Assembly: GCA_003136675.1 (NCBI GenBank)
Contig: PLFE01000044.1
Span: forward strand, 1-54,920
Direction of reading: 5' to 3'
Source of the DNA: Bryobacterales bacterium
Lineage (GTDB): Bacteria > Acidobacteriota > Terriglobia > Bryobacterales > Bryobacteraceae
DNA: 54,920 nt
In this document: positions 16,165 to 25,528 of the stretch, one piece after another
How positions within the stretch are numbered: the stretch's first letter is position 1
Layout of the letters: each line of letters begins with the position of its first letter
The notes under the pieces: generated by a model
Database searches by the model: none
Seen by the model: only the letters and a program-made list of their open reading frames with translations
What the model was told of the DNA's origin: nothing
Program-made: the position numbers and the translations under genes

Positions 16165-19100
16165 ATGCTTCCTCTCTTTCAAGCTAAAGAACAACCGATT
16201 TCCGATATACCGCTCCTGCTGTTCGACTGCATCTTCGCAGACGGCACGGTCGAGTCATGGAGCACGCACGCGGCCACCGTAAATGGGAATGTCTATGCGC
16301 CTCGCGTCCTGAAGCAGAACGTGTTCCAGATGCAGATAGGATCCGATCTTGGCGTCGATACGCTACCCAGGATCACCATCGAACTCGCCAATGCAGATTC
16401 GCTGCTTTCTGAAATCGAGAGAAGCGTGGGAGTCAAAGGGGGTCAACTGACCGTCTCAATGGTCTTCTACAGTTTCGCCAACGGCGGCCCATCGAGTACG
16501 GTTCAAGTGCTTTTTAAGGGTATATTAGATCCGCCCGAACTGATAACCGAGACGAACTTCAGGATAAGTGCAAGTAACAGGCTATCGCTGCAGAGAGTAA
16601 ACCTGCCTGAAGTTCGGATTCAAATGCGATGTCCGTGGACCTTCCCGACTACCTCAACGCAAAGGCAAGAGGCGGTTGCGGGAGGTGTTGCCGGTCCTTA
16701 CTCGCTTTTCTATAACTGTGGATATTCGCCGGATTTTACAGGTGGTGTCGGTTCTTTTGCCCCCGACGGTACTCCCTATTCGTCGTGCGCCTACACAAGG
16801 TCTGATTGCGTGTCGCACGGCATGTTCAGCGTTGACTCCTTACTGCGGCCAACGGCGCGTTTCGGAGGGATCGAATTTGTTCCTTCCACAATTGTTGTAC
16901 GCAGTTATGGCGAGAAAGGCAGCCACTTCTCGCCGATAGATGACAACCTGGCCATCTACAACGACTTCATACCGATGATTTACGGAACGGGTTGGTTTGC
17001 CCCAGGGATCGTCTTTCTGCGAAACGACGGTAATTTGACCCACATGGAGTTAGTGTTGGGTATTGGCCAGATCCAGGATGTACAGAAAGTTCTAGTCAAT
17101 CAAATTGAAATTCCGGCCGGGTCGCCAGGGAAGAATATGACGGGTACAGGCTGGTACAACCTCGTAAGTCCTGGAACGCGCAACGGCGCTTTTAATCTGG
17201 ACTTCACAGACTCCAACGGAAATCCACTCGGCGATCCCTACGGAAGCATCGCGTTTTTGTCCGTGGTTGTTCCGAACCTGATCAATGACGGCAGTAGCCT
17301 TCCGCAAGTGCAAGTTCTGTTGGATGGGTTGCTTGTACCACAGTATGGGGCGGACGGCACAAACCTCGGCACGAGCTTTTCGAACAATCCCGCGTGGGTG
17401 ATTCTCGATCTGCTCCTGAGCATCGGCTGGGCGCTGACAGAAATGGACATGAGTTCGTTCGCGTCCACCGCGTCGTATTGCGCCGAGCAGATTGCAACGA
17501 CCGATCTGTTCGGCAACCCAGTGATGACGCCGCGCTTCCAATGCAACCTGATTCTGAAGAATCGACGTTCGGCTTCGGATGTAATCCGCGGCATACGCAA
17601 CGCGTGCCGCCTTTTCCTGCGTTATGGATCAAATGGCCTACTTCAGCTCTCCGTGGAGAACTCAATCGCGCTCCAGCAACCAACTCTGCCCGCAAACAGC
17701 AACGCGGCTGAGGAGTTGAACGGCGGGTGGCCCGCGTATGAGTTCGGCGACGGTACGAATGGGACGACGGGAATTGCGCGAACCGCGAGCGGCGCGTCGA
17801 CAGTAAAGTTGTCAGCCCGGTCCTCGGCGGATACGCCCAATCGGTTTGCCGCTGAGTTTCAGGATGCCTTCAACGCTTACCAGCAGGACAGTCTGTCGAT
17901 TGTCGATTCAGATGACGTGAGCTTGACGGGCCAGGAAATAACGAGCACGACGCCTGTTTTGGGCCTGCCGCACTTCGACCAGGCGGCGCGTATTTTACAG
18001 TTCTTCCTTTCAAAAAGCGTCCTCGGCAACACCACCATCGAGTTTCAAACCAGTGTCAAGGCGCTGGGACTTTCTCCCGGCGACATAATCGCGGTTACTT
18101 ATGCGAAAGAGGGTTTGGAGCGGCAGCCATTTCGAATTACACGAATCCAACCGGGACCAAACTACAGAACCGCCACGATCACTGCTCAATGGCACGAAGA
18201 TACGTGGTACTACGATACAAATGGCCAGACCACCGCGGACGGGAGCAATCAGAATCCATTTGCGGGGGTAGGAGTTCCCAGACCGCTCGGCGGAGTGGTG
18301 CCTGACCAGAACGGCGTCTTGCAATTCGGAGTGGTCGAGACATGGTCCCAAGCGCCCGACGGAACAGCAACAGTTTCTGCCGCTGTCAGCTTCGCCGCCC
18401 CTAACGCGAGTGAAACGGGAGCTCCAAATTCGCCACTTATCTCGTTAGTCGCAACCGTCACGAGCACCGGCGGCACACTCGCCGGCGGTCAGGATCTTTA
18501 CTACGCGGTGACGAGCATAGGAACCGGCGGTTCGGAGAGCAGCCTGTCGTTTCTGGTGCACGCCTCAGTGCCGCCGGGTACGGCGACTAATGCGGTTACG
18601 CTCGCCGGTCTGAGCTTCCCAACCCTGGCGACTGCCTTTTCGATTTATCGGGGCGAGACTCCCAGCAACCTGTACGAGATCGCATCCGCATTGCCGTTGG
18701 TGAACCTGTTTGTCGATTCCGGGTTCCCGAATACCACCGTCTTGCCGCCCGATCCGAACTACGACCACGCGGACTTTTATTGGCGAGTCGAACTACAACC
18801 CGAAGTCCAGGCGACGATAGCAAGCGCGACATCGATCGGCTCTCAAATTCTTGAGATGATCCCCACAGCCTACGCGGGTATGGTGGTTCGAATTACGGGA
18901 GGCACGGGCACCGGGCAAGAGAGAACGGTGAGCACGAACACCATCACCACACTTACATTGACCACAACGTGGGATATCACGCCTGACGCCACCAGCTCCT
19001 TTGTTGTTGCTCCGAGTACCTATCAATTTGGATCCACGACCCGAAGCAGTCCCGCCCAGTTCACGATTCCAAATCAGTCGGGTGCGATTGTTGAAATCTC

Positions 19101-20097
19101 CGGGCGAGCGGCAAACTGCAATGGCATCGAGGCACCCTATTCTATCTCGCCGGTTACCAGATGGGTGATTGGAGGGGCCGGCATCAAGAATGTCGATTCG
19201 GCCCCTGCTCCCGCGCCGGTCTTTGGCATCAGTCCCGGCTATAGTGGAGGTACCCTGGTCTTCGGCGAACTCGGGTTTTCCGACTTTACAAACGTTTCCA
19301 CGGTAACTGCTGGAACCTACCAACTCTTCTACCTCGACGAAATGAATTTGGTAGCGGCCTGCCTTCTTACTACGGCGATTGCGCCTACCGACATCCAGCT
19401 AACCATCAGCGTGCCTTTCCAGGGTACTCTTCCACTGTTTCTTCTCATTGACAGCGAAGTAATCGGCCTCACAAGCATAGATAACACGGGGATGTTACTT
19501 ACCTGCGTCCGGGGAGCGCACGGCACGACTGCGGCGTCACATGCTGCCGGGGCCTCGATCTTCGCTCTGCTGCAGCAAATCTTCATCGTGCCTTTCGCCA
19601 AGAATTTCTTTGGCAGCCCGGCCAGCGGAAGCTGGAGCTTTCCGGTAATCTTCCCGAACGTGCGGCTCGTCAGTGCGGAACTCTTTGTAACTAATTCTCA
19701 AGGCGCGAGCCCAACGGCGTCCACCAACTTCACCAGCTCGCAGGACGGTTCGCTCCGCACGCTTTCCGGTGGCCAGCTTTCATTCCAGATAGGCGGTTTC
19801 CTCGCCATACAGACCGGCGCCGCGCCAGATGTCATCCTTGATGCAAATAAGGCGGTTCGCGATATCTACGCGGTCGTGAAACAAGCTCCCAGCGGGGCCG
19901 AAATTGCGATTAACCTGAACTTAAATGGAACGTTCTACTGTGCGCTGGCGATTCCGGACGGATCGACGACGATGACAGTCGCGCTGGATGGCGCTTCTCT
20001 CCCTCCGTTGCTGGCGCAGGATCTCCTGAGCATTGACATAACCGGTGTTGGGCTGACCACTCCCGGCAGCGATCTAACAGTAATTATCCGAGTCTGA
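16165..20097 (+). CDS. Giant tail-tip protein: Fe-S gpL-like domain fused to gpJ-like hub
   Basis: 1310 aa. Residues 1-220 resemble the tail-tip protein gpL/DUF2163: an N-terminal beta part (DIPLLLFDCIFADGTVESWS) and four cysteines, C156, C185, C208 and C215, in CPW, NCGY, SSCAY and SDCVS. The last three spacings (x22 and x6) equal those of the lambda gpL [4Fe-4S] ligands as I remember them. Residues about 300-690 look like the gpJ/phage-tail_3 hub (DLLLSIGWALTEMDMSSF, NLILKNRRSASDVIRGIRNACRLFLRYGSNG, LSPGDIIAVTYAKEGLERQPFRI). Residues 755-870 hold an FN3/Ig-like module (YYAVTSIGTGGSESSLSF, FSIYRGETPSNLYEIA), then further beta domains. In RcGTA and lambda these functions are on separate proteins. 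No peptidase motif was noticed. Confidence 0.75.
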   Translation: MLPLFQAKEQPISDIPLLLFDCIFADGTVESWSTHAATVNGNVYAPRVLKQNVFQMQIGSDLGVDTLPRITIELANADSLLSEIERSVGVKGGQLTVSMVFYSFANGGPSSTVQVLFKGILDPPELITETNFRISASNRLSLQRVNLPEVRIQMRCPWTFPTTSTQRQEAVAGGVAGPYSLFYNCGYSPDFTGGVGSFAPDGTPYSSCAYTRSDCVSHGMFSVDSLLRPTARFGGIEFVPSTIVVRSYGEKGSHFSPIDDNLAIYNDFIPMIYGTGWFAPGIVFLRNDGNLTHMELVLGIGQIQDVQKVLVNQIEIPAGSPGKNMTGTGWYNLVSPGTRNGAFNLDFTDSNGNPLGDPYGSIAFLSVVVPNLINDGSSLPQVQVLLDGLLVPQYGADGTNLGTSFSNNPAWVILDLLLSIGWALTEMDMSSFASTASYCAEQIATTDLFGNPVMTPRFQCNLILKNRRSASDVIRGIRNACRLFLRYGSNGLLQLSVENSIALQQPTLPANSNAAEELNGGWPAYEFGDGTNGTTGIARTASGASTVKLSARSSADTPNRFAAEFQDAFNAYQQDSLSIVDSDDVSLTGQEITSTTPVLGLPHFDQAARILQFFLSKSVLGNTTIEFQTSVKALGLSPGDIIAVTYAKEGLERQPFRITRIQPGPNYRTATITAQWHEDTWYYDTNGQTTADGSNQNPFAGVGVPRPLGGVVPDQNGVLQFGVVETWSQAPDGTATVSAAVSFAAPNASETGAPNSPLISLVATVTSTGGTLAGGQDLYYAVTSIGTGGSESSLSFLVHASVPPGTATNAVTLAGLSFPTLATAFSIYRGETPSNLYEIASALPLVNLFVDSGFPNTTVLPPDPNYDHADFYWRVELQPEVQATIASATSIGSQILEMIPTAYAGMVVRITGGTGTGQERTVSTNTITTLTLTTTWDITPDATSSFVVAPSTYQFGSTTRSSPAQFTIPNQSGAIVEISGRAANCNGIEAPYSISPVTRWVIGGAGIKNVDSAPAPAPVFGISPGYSGGTLVFGELGFSDFTNVSTVTAGTYQLFYLDEMNLVAACLLTTAIAPTDIQLTISVPFQGTLPLFLLIDSEVIGLTSIDNTGMLLTCVRGAHGTTAASHAAGASIFALLQQIFIVPFAKNFFGSPASGSWSFPVIFPNVRLVSAELFVTNSQGASPTASTNFTSSQDGSLRTLSGGQLSFQIGGFLAIQTGAAPDVILDANKAVRDIYAVVKQAPSGAEIAINLNLNGTFYCALAIPDGSTTMTVALDGASLPPLLAQDLLSIDITGVGLTTPGSDLTVIIRV

Positions 20098-20100
20098 GAC

Positions 20101-22857
20101 ATGCCTGAAAATCTACAGAAGCTAACGCCCGATCGCGATCTGATCTGTTACTTTCAAATTCCGTCTGCGATTGCGGCATTAAGTTCCACAAGTGCCAGCG
20201 GGTTCACGGTCTCAGGAAGTTGGCGGCAGCAATCTGATTGGGCAGTCATCGAATGGAATCGCGATAACACCTTTGAGCATCCGCTGCTTCGTCCTCTTCC
20301 GGACGGCGATTTAAGTGGACTCACGCTGACTTATCAAGAGACGCGGAGCAGTTGCATTCCGATAGATTCTGAGTTGTACCCAACCGTCGACTGGCCGTAT
20401 CTGCGTTTTTGGATTGATACTGGATCGGGAGACCTGTTCCGGCGGGTGAGCCTTCTACCGCTCGCTGTTCCATCCGCCGGAGTTTTCGCACCCGCTTCGA
20501 CAACCTTTGTCTTGAGCGGCAGCGCCACACCCGGCGATGCGATCGAATTGGAGTGGAACGGATCGGAGCATTACAACTATACGATTGCCGACGGTGACAC
20601 GCTCGTGAGCGCCGTGTCCGCACTTGCTGCGATCATCAACTCCATCTCGACTACGGCGCTCGCCACGGCCAACGCCTCCGCGATTACGCTTACCTTGACC
20701 AATCCATCGTTGGGAGAAAATGCAAATCGCCTGGGGGCTTACGGAACCGTATTCGGCGCGGCCACTGAAATATGGCAGCCGGAATTCCAGCAGTTCAGCA
20801 ATGGCACCTCACCCAGCGCCTGGCAAGTGACGATTCCGTTTGGAGCCTTGACGGACGCGGATACCGGCGAAGTGTTTTCGGCGACGAACGTCCGAAAGAT
20901 GCGCTGGACTTATGCGGCAGACCTTCAACCCGCAACGTTCGCGCGCACTGAATTTCAGGTGGTGGTGTCCAATTGGACCGTAACCGGTACAAATCAGGCG
21001 TATAGCGTCGCGGGTCCGGGTTCACATCGAATCGAGGATGATTCAACAATCCTCTCTTATACGGGAACGTGGTCTCCATCCGCCGACAACCGCGGCAATT
21101 TCTCCGGTGGATCGATCGCATACACGGTAGCGCCGCTTAGCGCGGTGGCGTGCTCTTACACGGAGCCGGCTTCGCACCAGCTTTTCCTCGGTACGCGTTA
21201 CACTCCCGTCGGAGGTCTCATTACAGTTACAGTGGATGGAGCGACGCAAAACTTCAATTTGAATCTGTCGGACGATGAGTTGGTCAGAATCCTTCTCGGA
21301 ACGTTTGCCGAGGGAACGCACCGGGTGAGCGTGGAATTCACGGGAAGTCAGGGAACTTACTTTTACTTTGATTTTATTGAGATTGCTTATCCTTCAGTAG
21401 ATCTCCCGGATTTATCGACGAACAACCTGCTCACACTGGCAACGGATTGGGATACTTATCATTCCATCGCATTGGCGCCGGAGCGTACCGCCTGGTTGAT
21501 TCAGAAGCTGGGTTTCACGGGACGCGCCAATCATTATCAGGGGGCATTGTGGTTCTTTGAGCTCGTTCGGGAAGGCCAGATTTACGCGGCGGCGACAGTC
21601 ACATTTGGGGGTGTATCGTCGATCAGTGTTCAAACCACGCTGATTGTCGATTCGACCATCATGACTCACCTTCATCTTGAAGGTGATACTCCCGCGACGG
21701 TTGCAACTTGGTTCGTTCTGCAGATCAACAGCGGATCGACGGGTATTTGGGCAAGTGCTTCCGGTGATGTCTTAACTATTACCGCCCGCGCGATGGGGAC
21801 AGAGGGAAACTCCATCACTCTTTCGGTGAGCGTGGTGCAGACAGCGCTCAGTGCATTTACCGCGGAAACGAGCGGACCGACTCTTGCAGGTGGGGTTGAT
21901 GGCTCGCCAAGCGGCGTTCCCTTTCAGGATGCGGGTACGGCTATCGGCTGGCGAACCGACCTCAGTGCGGGAAACGCGCTGAACCGCGCCGCGATCGACT
22001 GGTGCACCAGCTTCTTTACCGCGCTGACTGGCTATGGAATCCAGGCAACCGCGGCATTCAGTACGGAATTGCAGTTCGTTGATCCTTCTCTCTCGGCGGG
22101 GATGGCGCAGCGATACTATAACCAGGGTCCCGTGATTCTTAACACGCCGGCCATCCAAACGAACTTTTCACCCACCAGCCTGTCGTTTTGGCAAAGCGCA
22201 CACCTTGAGATGGCGCAGATTTTAGTCACCGCCGGCCAAGCGCCCTATCTGCAATTTGGCGAAGTTCAATGGTGGTACTTTCCAGATGCTGAGCCTAGCA
22301 TGCCATTCTACGATGCTTACACCCAGCAGCAGTTCCAAAACACTTACAACCGGCCAATCTCGTTGATTTCCGGCAATACCGTTGACCCGTCGAGCTTTCC
22401 TCAAGAGTCTGTGTTCCTTCCTGGCTTGATTGGGCTCTTTACTTCCGCGATTATCTCTTACGTGCAGGCCGTTCTACCGCAGACGCAGTTTGAAGTGCTA
22501 TACCCGCCCGACACGAATGCTTATCCATTTACCGAGGTCGCAAATCTTCCCTCAAACTATTGGACGCCCGCGGCGCTTGCGTGCTTCAAAACGGAGAACT
22601 TCACCTATACCGGTGACCGCAATCTCGCTCAGGCGCAGGAATCAGTCAGTTTGCCGGGCACGCTGAGCTTTCCTCCAGCCAAGTCCAGCCACCTGGTGGG
22701 AATTAGCGACTACACGACGCCATGGGCCAAGGAAGCTGGGATGGCGATCGCTGAGGGCGACGAATCGGTTGTCCTTTTTGCGCTCGATCAGTTCTGCCTC
22801 ATCGGATACCCCGCCGATTGGTACGACAATATTCAGCGCGCGATCTCAATGGCTTAG
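20101..22857 (+). CDS. Large phage tail protein with TIM-barrel-like C-terminal half
   Basis: 918 aa, last gene of the cassette, 3 bases after the hub gene. Residues 1-130 form a distinctive domain (SGFTVSGSWRQQSDWAVIEW, HPLLRPLPDGDLSGLTLTY, YPTVDWPYLRFWID). The middle is beta-rich, with a sheath-like stretch (GTEGNSITLSVSVV...TLAGGVDG). The C-terminal 300 residues look like a glycosidase-type TIM barrel: repeated beta strands followed by acidic residues (AFSTELQFVDP, LQFGEVQWWYFPD, QFEVLYPPDTN, VLFALDQFCLIGYP). It could be a tail fibre, a receptor-degrading spike or a non-contractile sheath-like protein; RcGTA carries a TIM-barrel domain in its megatron. Function is not settled by the sequence alone. 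Confidence 0.6.
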   Translation: MPENLQKLTPDRDLICYFQIPSAIAALSSTSASGFTVSGSWRQQSDWAVIEWNRDNTFEHPLLRPLPDGDLSGLTLTYQETRSSCIPIDSELYPTVDWPYLRFWIDTGSGDLFRRVSLLPLAVPSAGVFAPASTTFVLSGSATPGDAIELEWNGSEHYNYTIADGDTLVSAVSALAAIINSISTTALATANASAITLTLTNPSLGENANRLGAYGTVFGAATEIWQPEFQQFSNGTSPSAWQVTIPFGALTDADTGEVFSATNVRKMRWTYAADLQPATFARTEFQVVVSNWTVTGTNQAYSVAGPGSHRIEDDSTILSYTGTWSPSADNRGNFSGGSIAYTVAPLSAVACSYTEPASHQLFLGTRYTPVGGLITVTVDGATQNFNLNLSDDELVRILLGTFAEGTHRVSVEFTGSQGTYFYFDFIEIAYPSVDLPDLSTNNLLTLATDWDTYHSIALAPERTAWLIQKLGFTGRANHYQGALWFFELVREGQIYAAATVTFGGVSSISVQTTLIVDSTIMTHLHLEGDTPATVATWFVLQINSGSTGIWASASGDVLTITARAMGTEGNSITLSVSVVQTALSAFTAETSGPTLAGGVDGSPSGVPFQDAGTAIGWRTDLSAGNALNRAAIDWCTSFFTALTGYGIQATAAFSTELQFVDPSLSAGMAQRYYNQGPVILNTPAIQTNFSPTSLSFWQSAHLEMAQILVTAGQAPYLQFGEVQWWYFPDAEPSMPFYDAYTQQQFQNTYNRPISLISGNTVDPSSFPQESVFLPGLIGLFTSAIISYVQAVLPQTQFEVLYPPDTNAYPFTEVANLPSNYWTPAALACFKTENFTYTGDRNLAQAQESVSLPGTLSFPPAKSSHLVGISDYTTPWAKEAGMAIAEGDESVVLFALDQFCLIGYPADWYDNIQRAISMA

Positions 22858-22893
22858 CGCCACCTTCGCGGTACGCTAGGGATTCACGGCATT

Positions 22894-24102
22894 GTGCTCC
22901 TCGTTAATAACGTCTCAAAAGTTTACCGGCTCTACCGCAAGCCCTCGGATCGGATTATCGAGGCTCTCCGGCTCTCGCGAAAAATCCTGCACTCTGACTT
23001 TTGGGCGATCCGGGATATCTCGTTCTCAGCGGAGCGGGGAGAGTTTGTGGCATTGGTTGGACCGAATGGATGTGGGAAAAGCACGCTTCTCCAAGTGGTG
23101 AGCGGCATCCTTCCACCAACTCAGGGGAAAGTGGTTACCCGCGGACGCGTCGCCGCGTTGCTTGAGTTAGGGGCTGGTTTCAACCCGGAATTCACCGGTC
23201 GCGAAAATGTGATGATTAACGGCGAACTCCTCGGCTTAAGCAGGACTGAAATTCAACTCGCGCTTCCCAAGATCGAAGAGTTCGCGGGCATCGGTGAATT
23301 TATTGACCGGCCGGTGAAAGAGTATTCCAGCGGAATGTACGTCCGGCTCGCGTTTTCGACCGCGATCCATGTGGAGCCGGAGTTGCTGATTGTCGACGAG
23401 GCCCTCGCCGTGGGTGATGCCGCTTTCGCCAATAGGTGCATAAGAAAATTCCAGGAACTTCGTGACCGCCGGGTTACCGTCCTGTTCGTTTCGCATGACA
23501 TGGGGCTGGTGAAGCAGTTAGCCGACCGGGCGCTCTTCCTTTCGGGTGGTCGCGTTGCGGCGGATGGCGACCCCAAATCTGTTATCGATCGCTATATCGC
23601 CAGCGTCCTCGAACGTCAAACGGAAGAGAGTTCCGTATCGGTGCGGACCCGCCTGAGTTCGCAGCATCGCCACGGCGACTTATCAAGCGAGATTCTGACA
23701 GCCGAATTTGTCGATCTGGATGGCAAGGCAATCTCAACCGTCGAGAGTGGGCAGTGCGTTACAGTTCGGATCCGTTGCCGGTTCCATCGGAGGCAGGTGG
23801 ATCCGCTCATTGGAGTCCTGATCAGGAATCGCATCGGGATTGAGGTCTACGGCGCCAACACCCGGATTGAAGGGCAGGAAATGGGCACGTTCGAGCCGGG
23901 GGACGAACTGAACGTTGAGTTTACATTCGCATGCTGGCTCACGCCGCAACACTACACGGTGACGGTAGCGACGCAAAACTCCGACGGGACGAGTAATGAC
24001 TGGCTGGATGACGCGATCGTTTTTGACGTGGTCGGACAGAGGCACGCGGCCGGAGTGGTTGATCTGCGCGCTTGCACAAGCTGGTCCAGGATGGCGCGAT
24101 GA
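22894..24102 (+). CDS. ABC-transporter ATPase for polysaccharide export (Wzt/TagH-like)
   Basis: 402 aa from a GTG at 22894. The nucleotide-binding domain (1-240) has Walker A GPNGCGKS at 56-63, the signature EYSSGMYVRLAF, Walker B LLIVDEAL and the switch His in FVSHDM. The insert GRVAALLELGAGFNPEFTGREN is diagnostic of the polysaccharide/teichoic-acid/O-antigen export group. Residues about 250-395 form a beta-sandwich Wzt-C-type domain (SGQCVTVRIRCRFHRRQVDPLIGVLIRNRIG) that binds the glycan end. No partner permease (Wzm/TagG) is in the window, so it is an orphan here. Its stop overlaps the next start (ATGA). It lies 36 bases after the phage cassette on the same strand. Confidence 0.88.
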   Translation: MLLVNNVSKVYRLYRKPSDRIIEALRLSRKILHSDFWAIRDISFSAERGEFVALVGPNGCGKSTLLQVVSGILPPTQGKVVTRGRVAALLELGAGFNPEFTGRENVMINGELLGLSRTEIQLALPKIEEFAGIGEFIDRPVKEYSSGMYVRLAFSTAIHVEPELLIVDEALAVGDAAFANRCIRKFQELRDRRVTVLFVSHDMGLVKQLADRALFLSGGRVAADGDPKSVIDRYIASVLERQTEESSVSVRTRLSSQHRHGDLSSEILTAEFVDLDGKAISTVESGQCVTVRIRCRFHRRQVDPLIGVLIRNRIGIEVYGANTRIEGQEMGTFEPGDELNVEFTFACWLTPQHYTVTVATQNSDGTSNDWLDDAIVFDVVGQRHAAGVVDLRACTSWSRMAR

Positions 24103-24359
24103 AGAGCCGGATTCAGGTTAAGATTCGACCCCGCGCGAAACGCTCGGGCCTGCGGAGCCCGGCGGGAGATTGTGTCAGAATAGACGTGCAGTCGCCGCCT
24201 GTTGACGGCCGCGCGAACGCGGAATTGATTGAGATTATCGCCCGGCTCGCCGGCGTTCCCATTTCGCGTGTCACTGTTGTTTTAGGTAAGACGAGCACCC
24301 AGAAGCTCATTGAGGTCGAAGGAATCCGTCAGGAAGAGCTTGTAGCGAGGTTACAGTGA
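24099..24359 (+). CDS. DUF167/YggU family protein
   Basis: 86 aa, begun at the ATG at 24099 that overlaps the ABC gene stop (ATGA); a longer frame from 24072 is less likely. The family signature is clear: KIRPRAKRSGL, then VQSPPVDGRANAELIEIIARLAGVP and VVLGKTSTQKLIEVEG. The family is widespread, small and cytoplasmic with no settled biochemical role. Its stop overlaps the GTG of the peptidase gene, so three genes are coupled. Confidence 0.88.
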   Translation: MKSRIQVKIRPRAKRSGLRSPAGDCVRIDVQSPPVDGRANAELIEIIARLAGVPISRVTVVLGKTSTQKLIEVEGIRQEELVARLQ

Positions 24360-25528
24360 AGCTAGAGCAGATACAATCGGAGCTACGCCGGCAGAAGCTC
24401 GACGGCTGGCTGTTTTTCGACCATCACCATCGCGACCCGCTAGCCTATCGGGTGCTCGGATTCCAACCATCGCAGCACGTAACGCGACGTTGGTACTATT
24501 TGATTCCGGCACGAGGTGCGCCCAATAAGCTGGTTCATCGCATCGAGAGTAAGATGCTGGATTCCCTGCCAGGCGATACAACGGTGTACTCAAGTTGGGG
24601 CGAACAAACCAGCGAGTTAAAAAAGCTGCTTGGTGGTTGCAAGCGAGCGGCCATGCAATATTCACCTGATTGCGCGATCCCTTACGTTTCCATGGTGGAC
24701 GCGGGCACCGTCGAATTGATCCGGTCGATGGGCATAGACGTTGTTACCTCCGCGGAGTTAATCCAGTTCTTTGAAGCGCGGCTGGACCAGGAAGGTTTGG
24801 AATCGCACCTTGCAGCTGGCCGGCTGGTTGATCAAGTAAGAGCGGAAGCCTTTGCTTTCATCGGCGAGTGCCTTCGTGCCGGCCGGACGATTTCCGAATG
24901 GGACGTTGCAGAGTTTGTGCGCCGTAGGTTTGAAGCGGAGCAGCTATACACGGAAAGCGGACCAATCGTCGCGGTTAACGAACACGCGGCGGACCCGCAT
25001 TACGAGCCGCAAGCTTCCGGAAGTTCGCCGATTCGCGCGGGTGATCTGGTATTGCTGGATATGTGGGCCAAGCTGAAAACCCCGGGCGCTGTTTACTATG
25101 ACATCACATGGACAGGGTATTGCGGAAACACCGTTCCAGGTGAAATCGCGCATGTCTTCGAAGTGGTGCGCGATGCGCGCGATGCCGCTATCCAGCGTGT
25201 TCAGGATGCATTCGCCCAGGGCGCTACCCTCTGCGGTTACGAGGTGGACGACGCAGCCAGGGAATCCATCCGCGCGGCCGGATTTGGAGATCGGTTCGTT
25301 CACCGAACCGGTCACTCGATCGCCGTTGAAGTGCACGGCAACGGGGCGAACATGGATAACCTCGAAACCCACGACACCCGCGTGGTAATTCCCTGGTCGT
25401 GCTTTTCGATCGAACCGGGAGTGTATCTTGACCACTTCGGCATTCGATCCGAAATCAATATCTTTATCGACGACAAGCAGCCCCGGGTCACGGGCGCGAT
25501 ACAGCGCGAAATGCTACTTATCCGTTAG
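24356..25528 (+). CDS. M24-family metallopeptidase (Xaa-Pro aminopeptidase-like)
   Basis: 390 aa from GTG at 24356 (overlapping the previous stop as GTGA). The N-terminal 160 residues form the creatinase-type domain ([21 protein letters not shown]). The C-terminal pita-bread fold keeps the five metal ligands: Asp in LVLLDMWAK, Asp in VYYDITWTG, His in [13 protein letters not shown], Glu in SIEPGVY and Glu in RSEINIFI. It would remove an N-terminal residue before proline from peptides, or cleave dipeptides, using two Mn or Co ions. The 3' end overlaps that of the convergent pgk gene by 15 nt. Confidence 0.9.
   Translation: MKLEQIQSELRRQKLDGWLFFDHHHRDPLAYRVLGFQPSQHVTRRWYYLIPARGAPNKLVHRIESKMLDSLPGDTTVYSSWGEQTSELKKLLGGCKRAAMQYSPDCAIPYVSMVDAGTVELIRSMGIDVVTSAELIQFFEARLDQEGLESHLAAGRLVDQVRAEAFAFIGECLRAGRTISEWDVAEFVRRRFEAEQLYTESGPIVAVNEHAADPHYEPQASGSSPIRAGDLVLLDMWAKLKTPGAVYYDITWTGYCGNTVPGEIAHVFEVVRDARDAAIQRVQDAFAQGATLCGYEVDDAARESIRAAGFGDRFVHRTGHSIAVEVHGNGANMDNLETHDTRVVIPWSCFSIEPGVYLDHFGIRSEINIFIDDKQPRVTGAIQREMLLIR

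Noticed and set aside
6649-22893. Complete prophage with att sites
   Set aside because: No integrase, repressor or lysis gene, and no direct repeats were noticed when the two edges were compared by eye.
22858-22893. Hairpin TAGCG...CGCTA as a terminator of the phage cassette
   Set aside because: A 5-bp stem with a long loop and no T-run.
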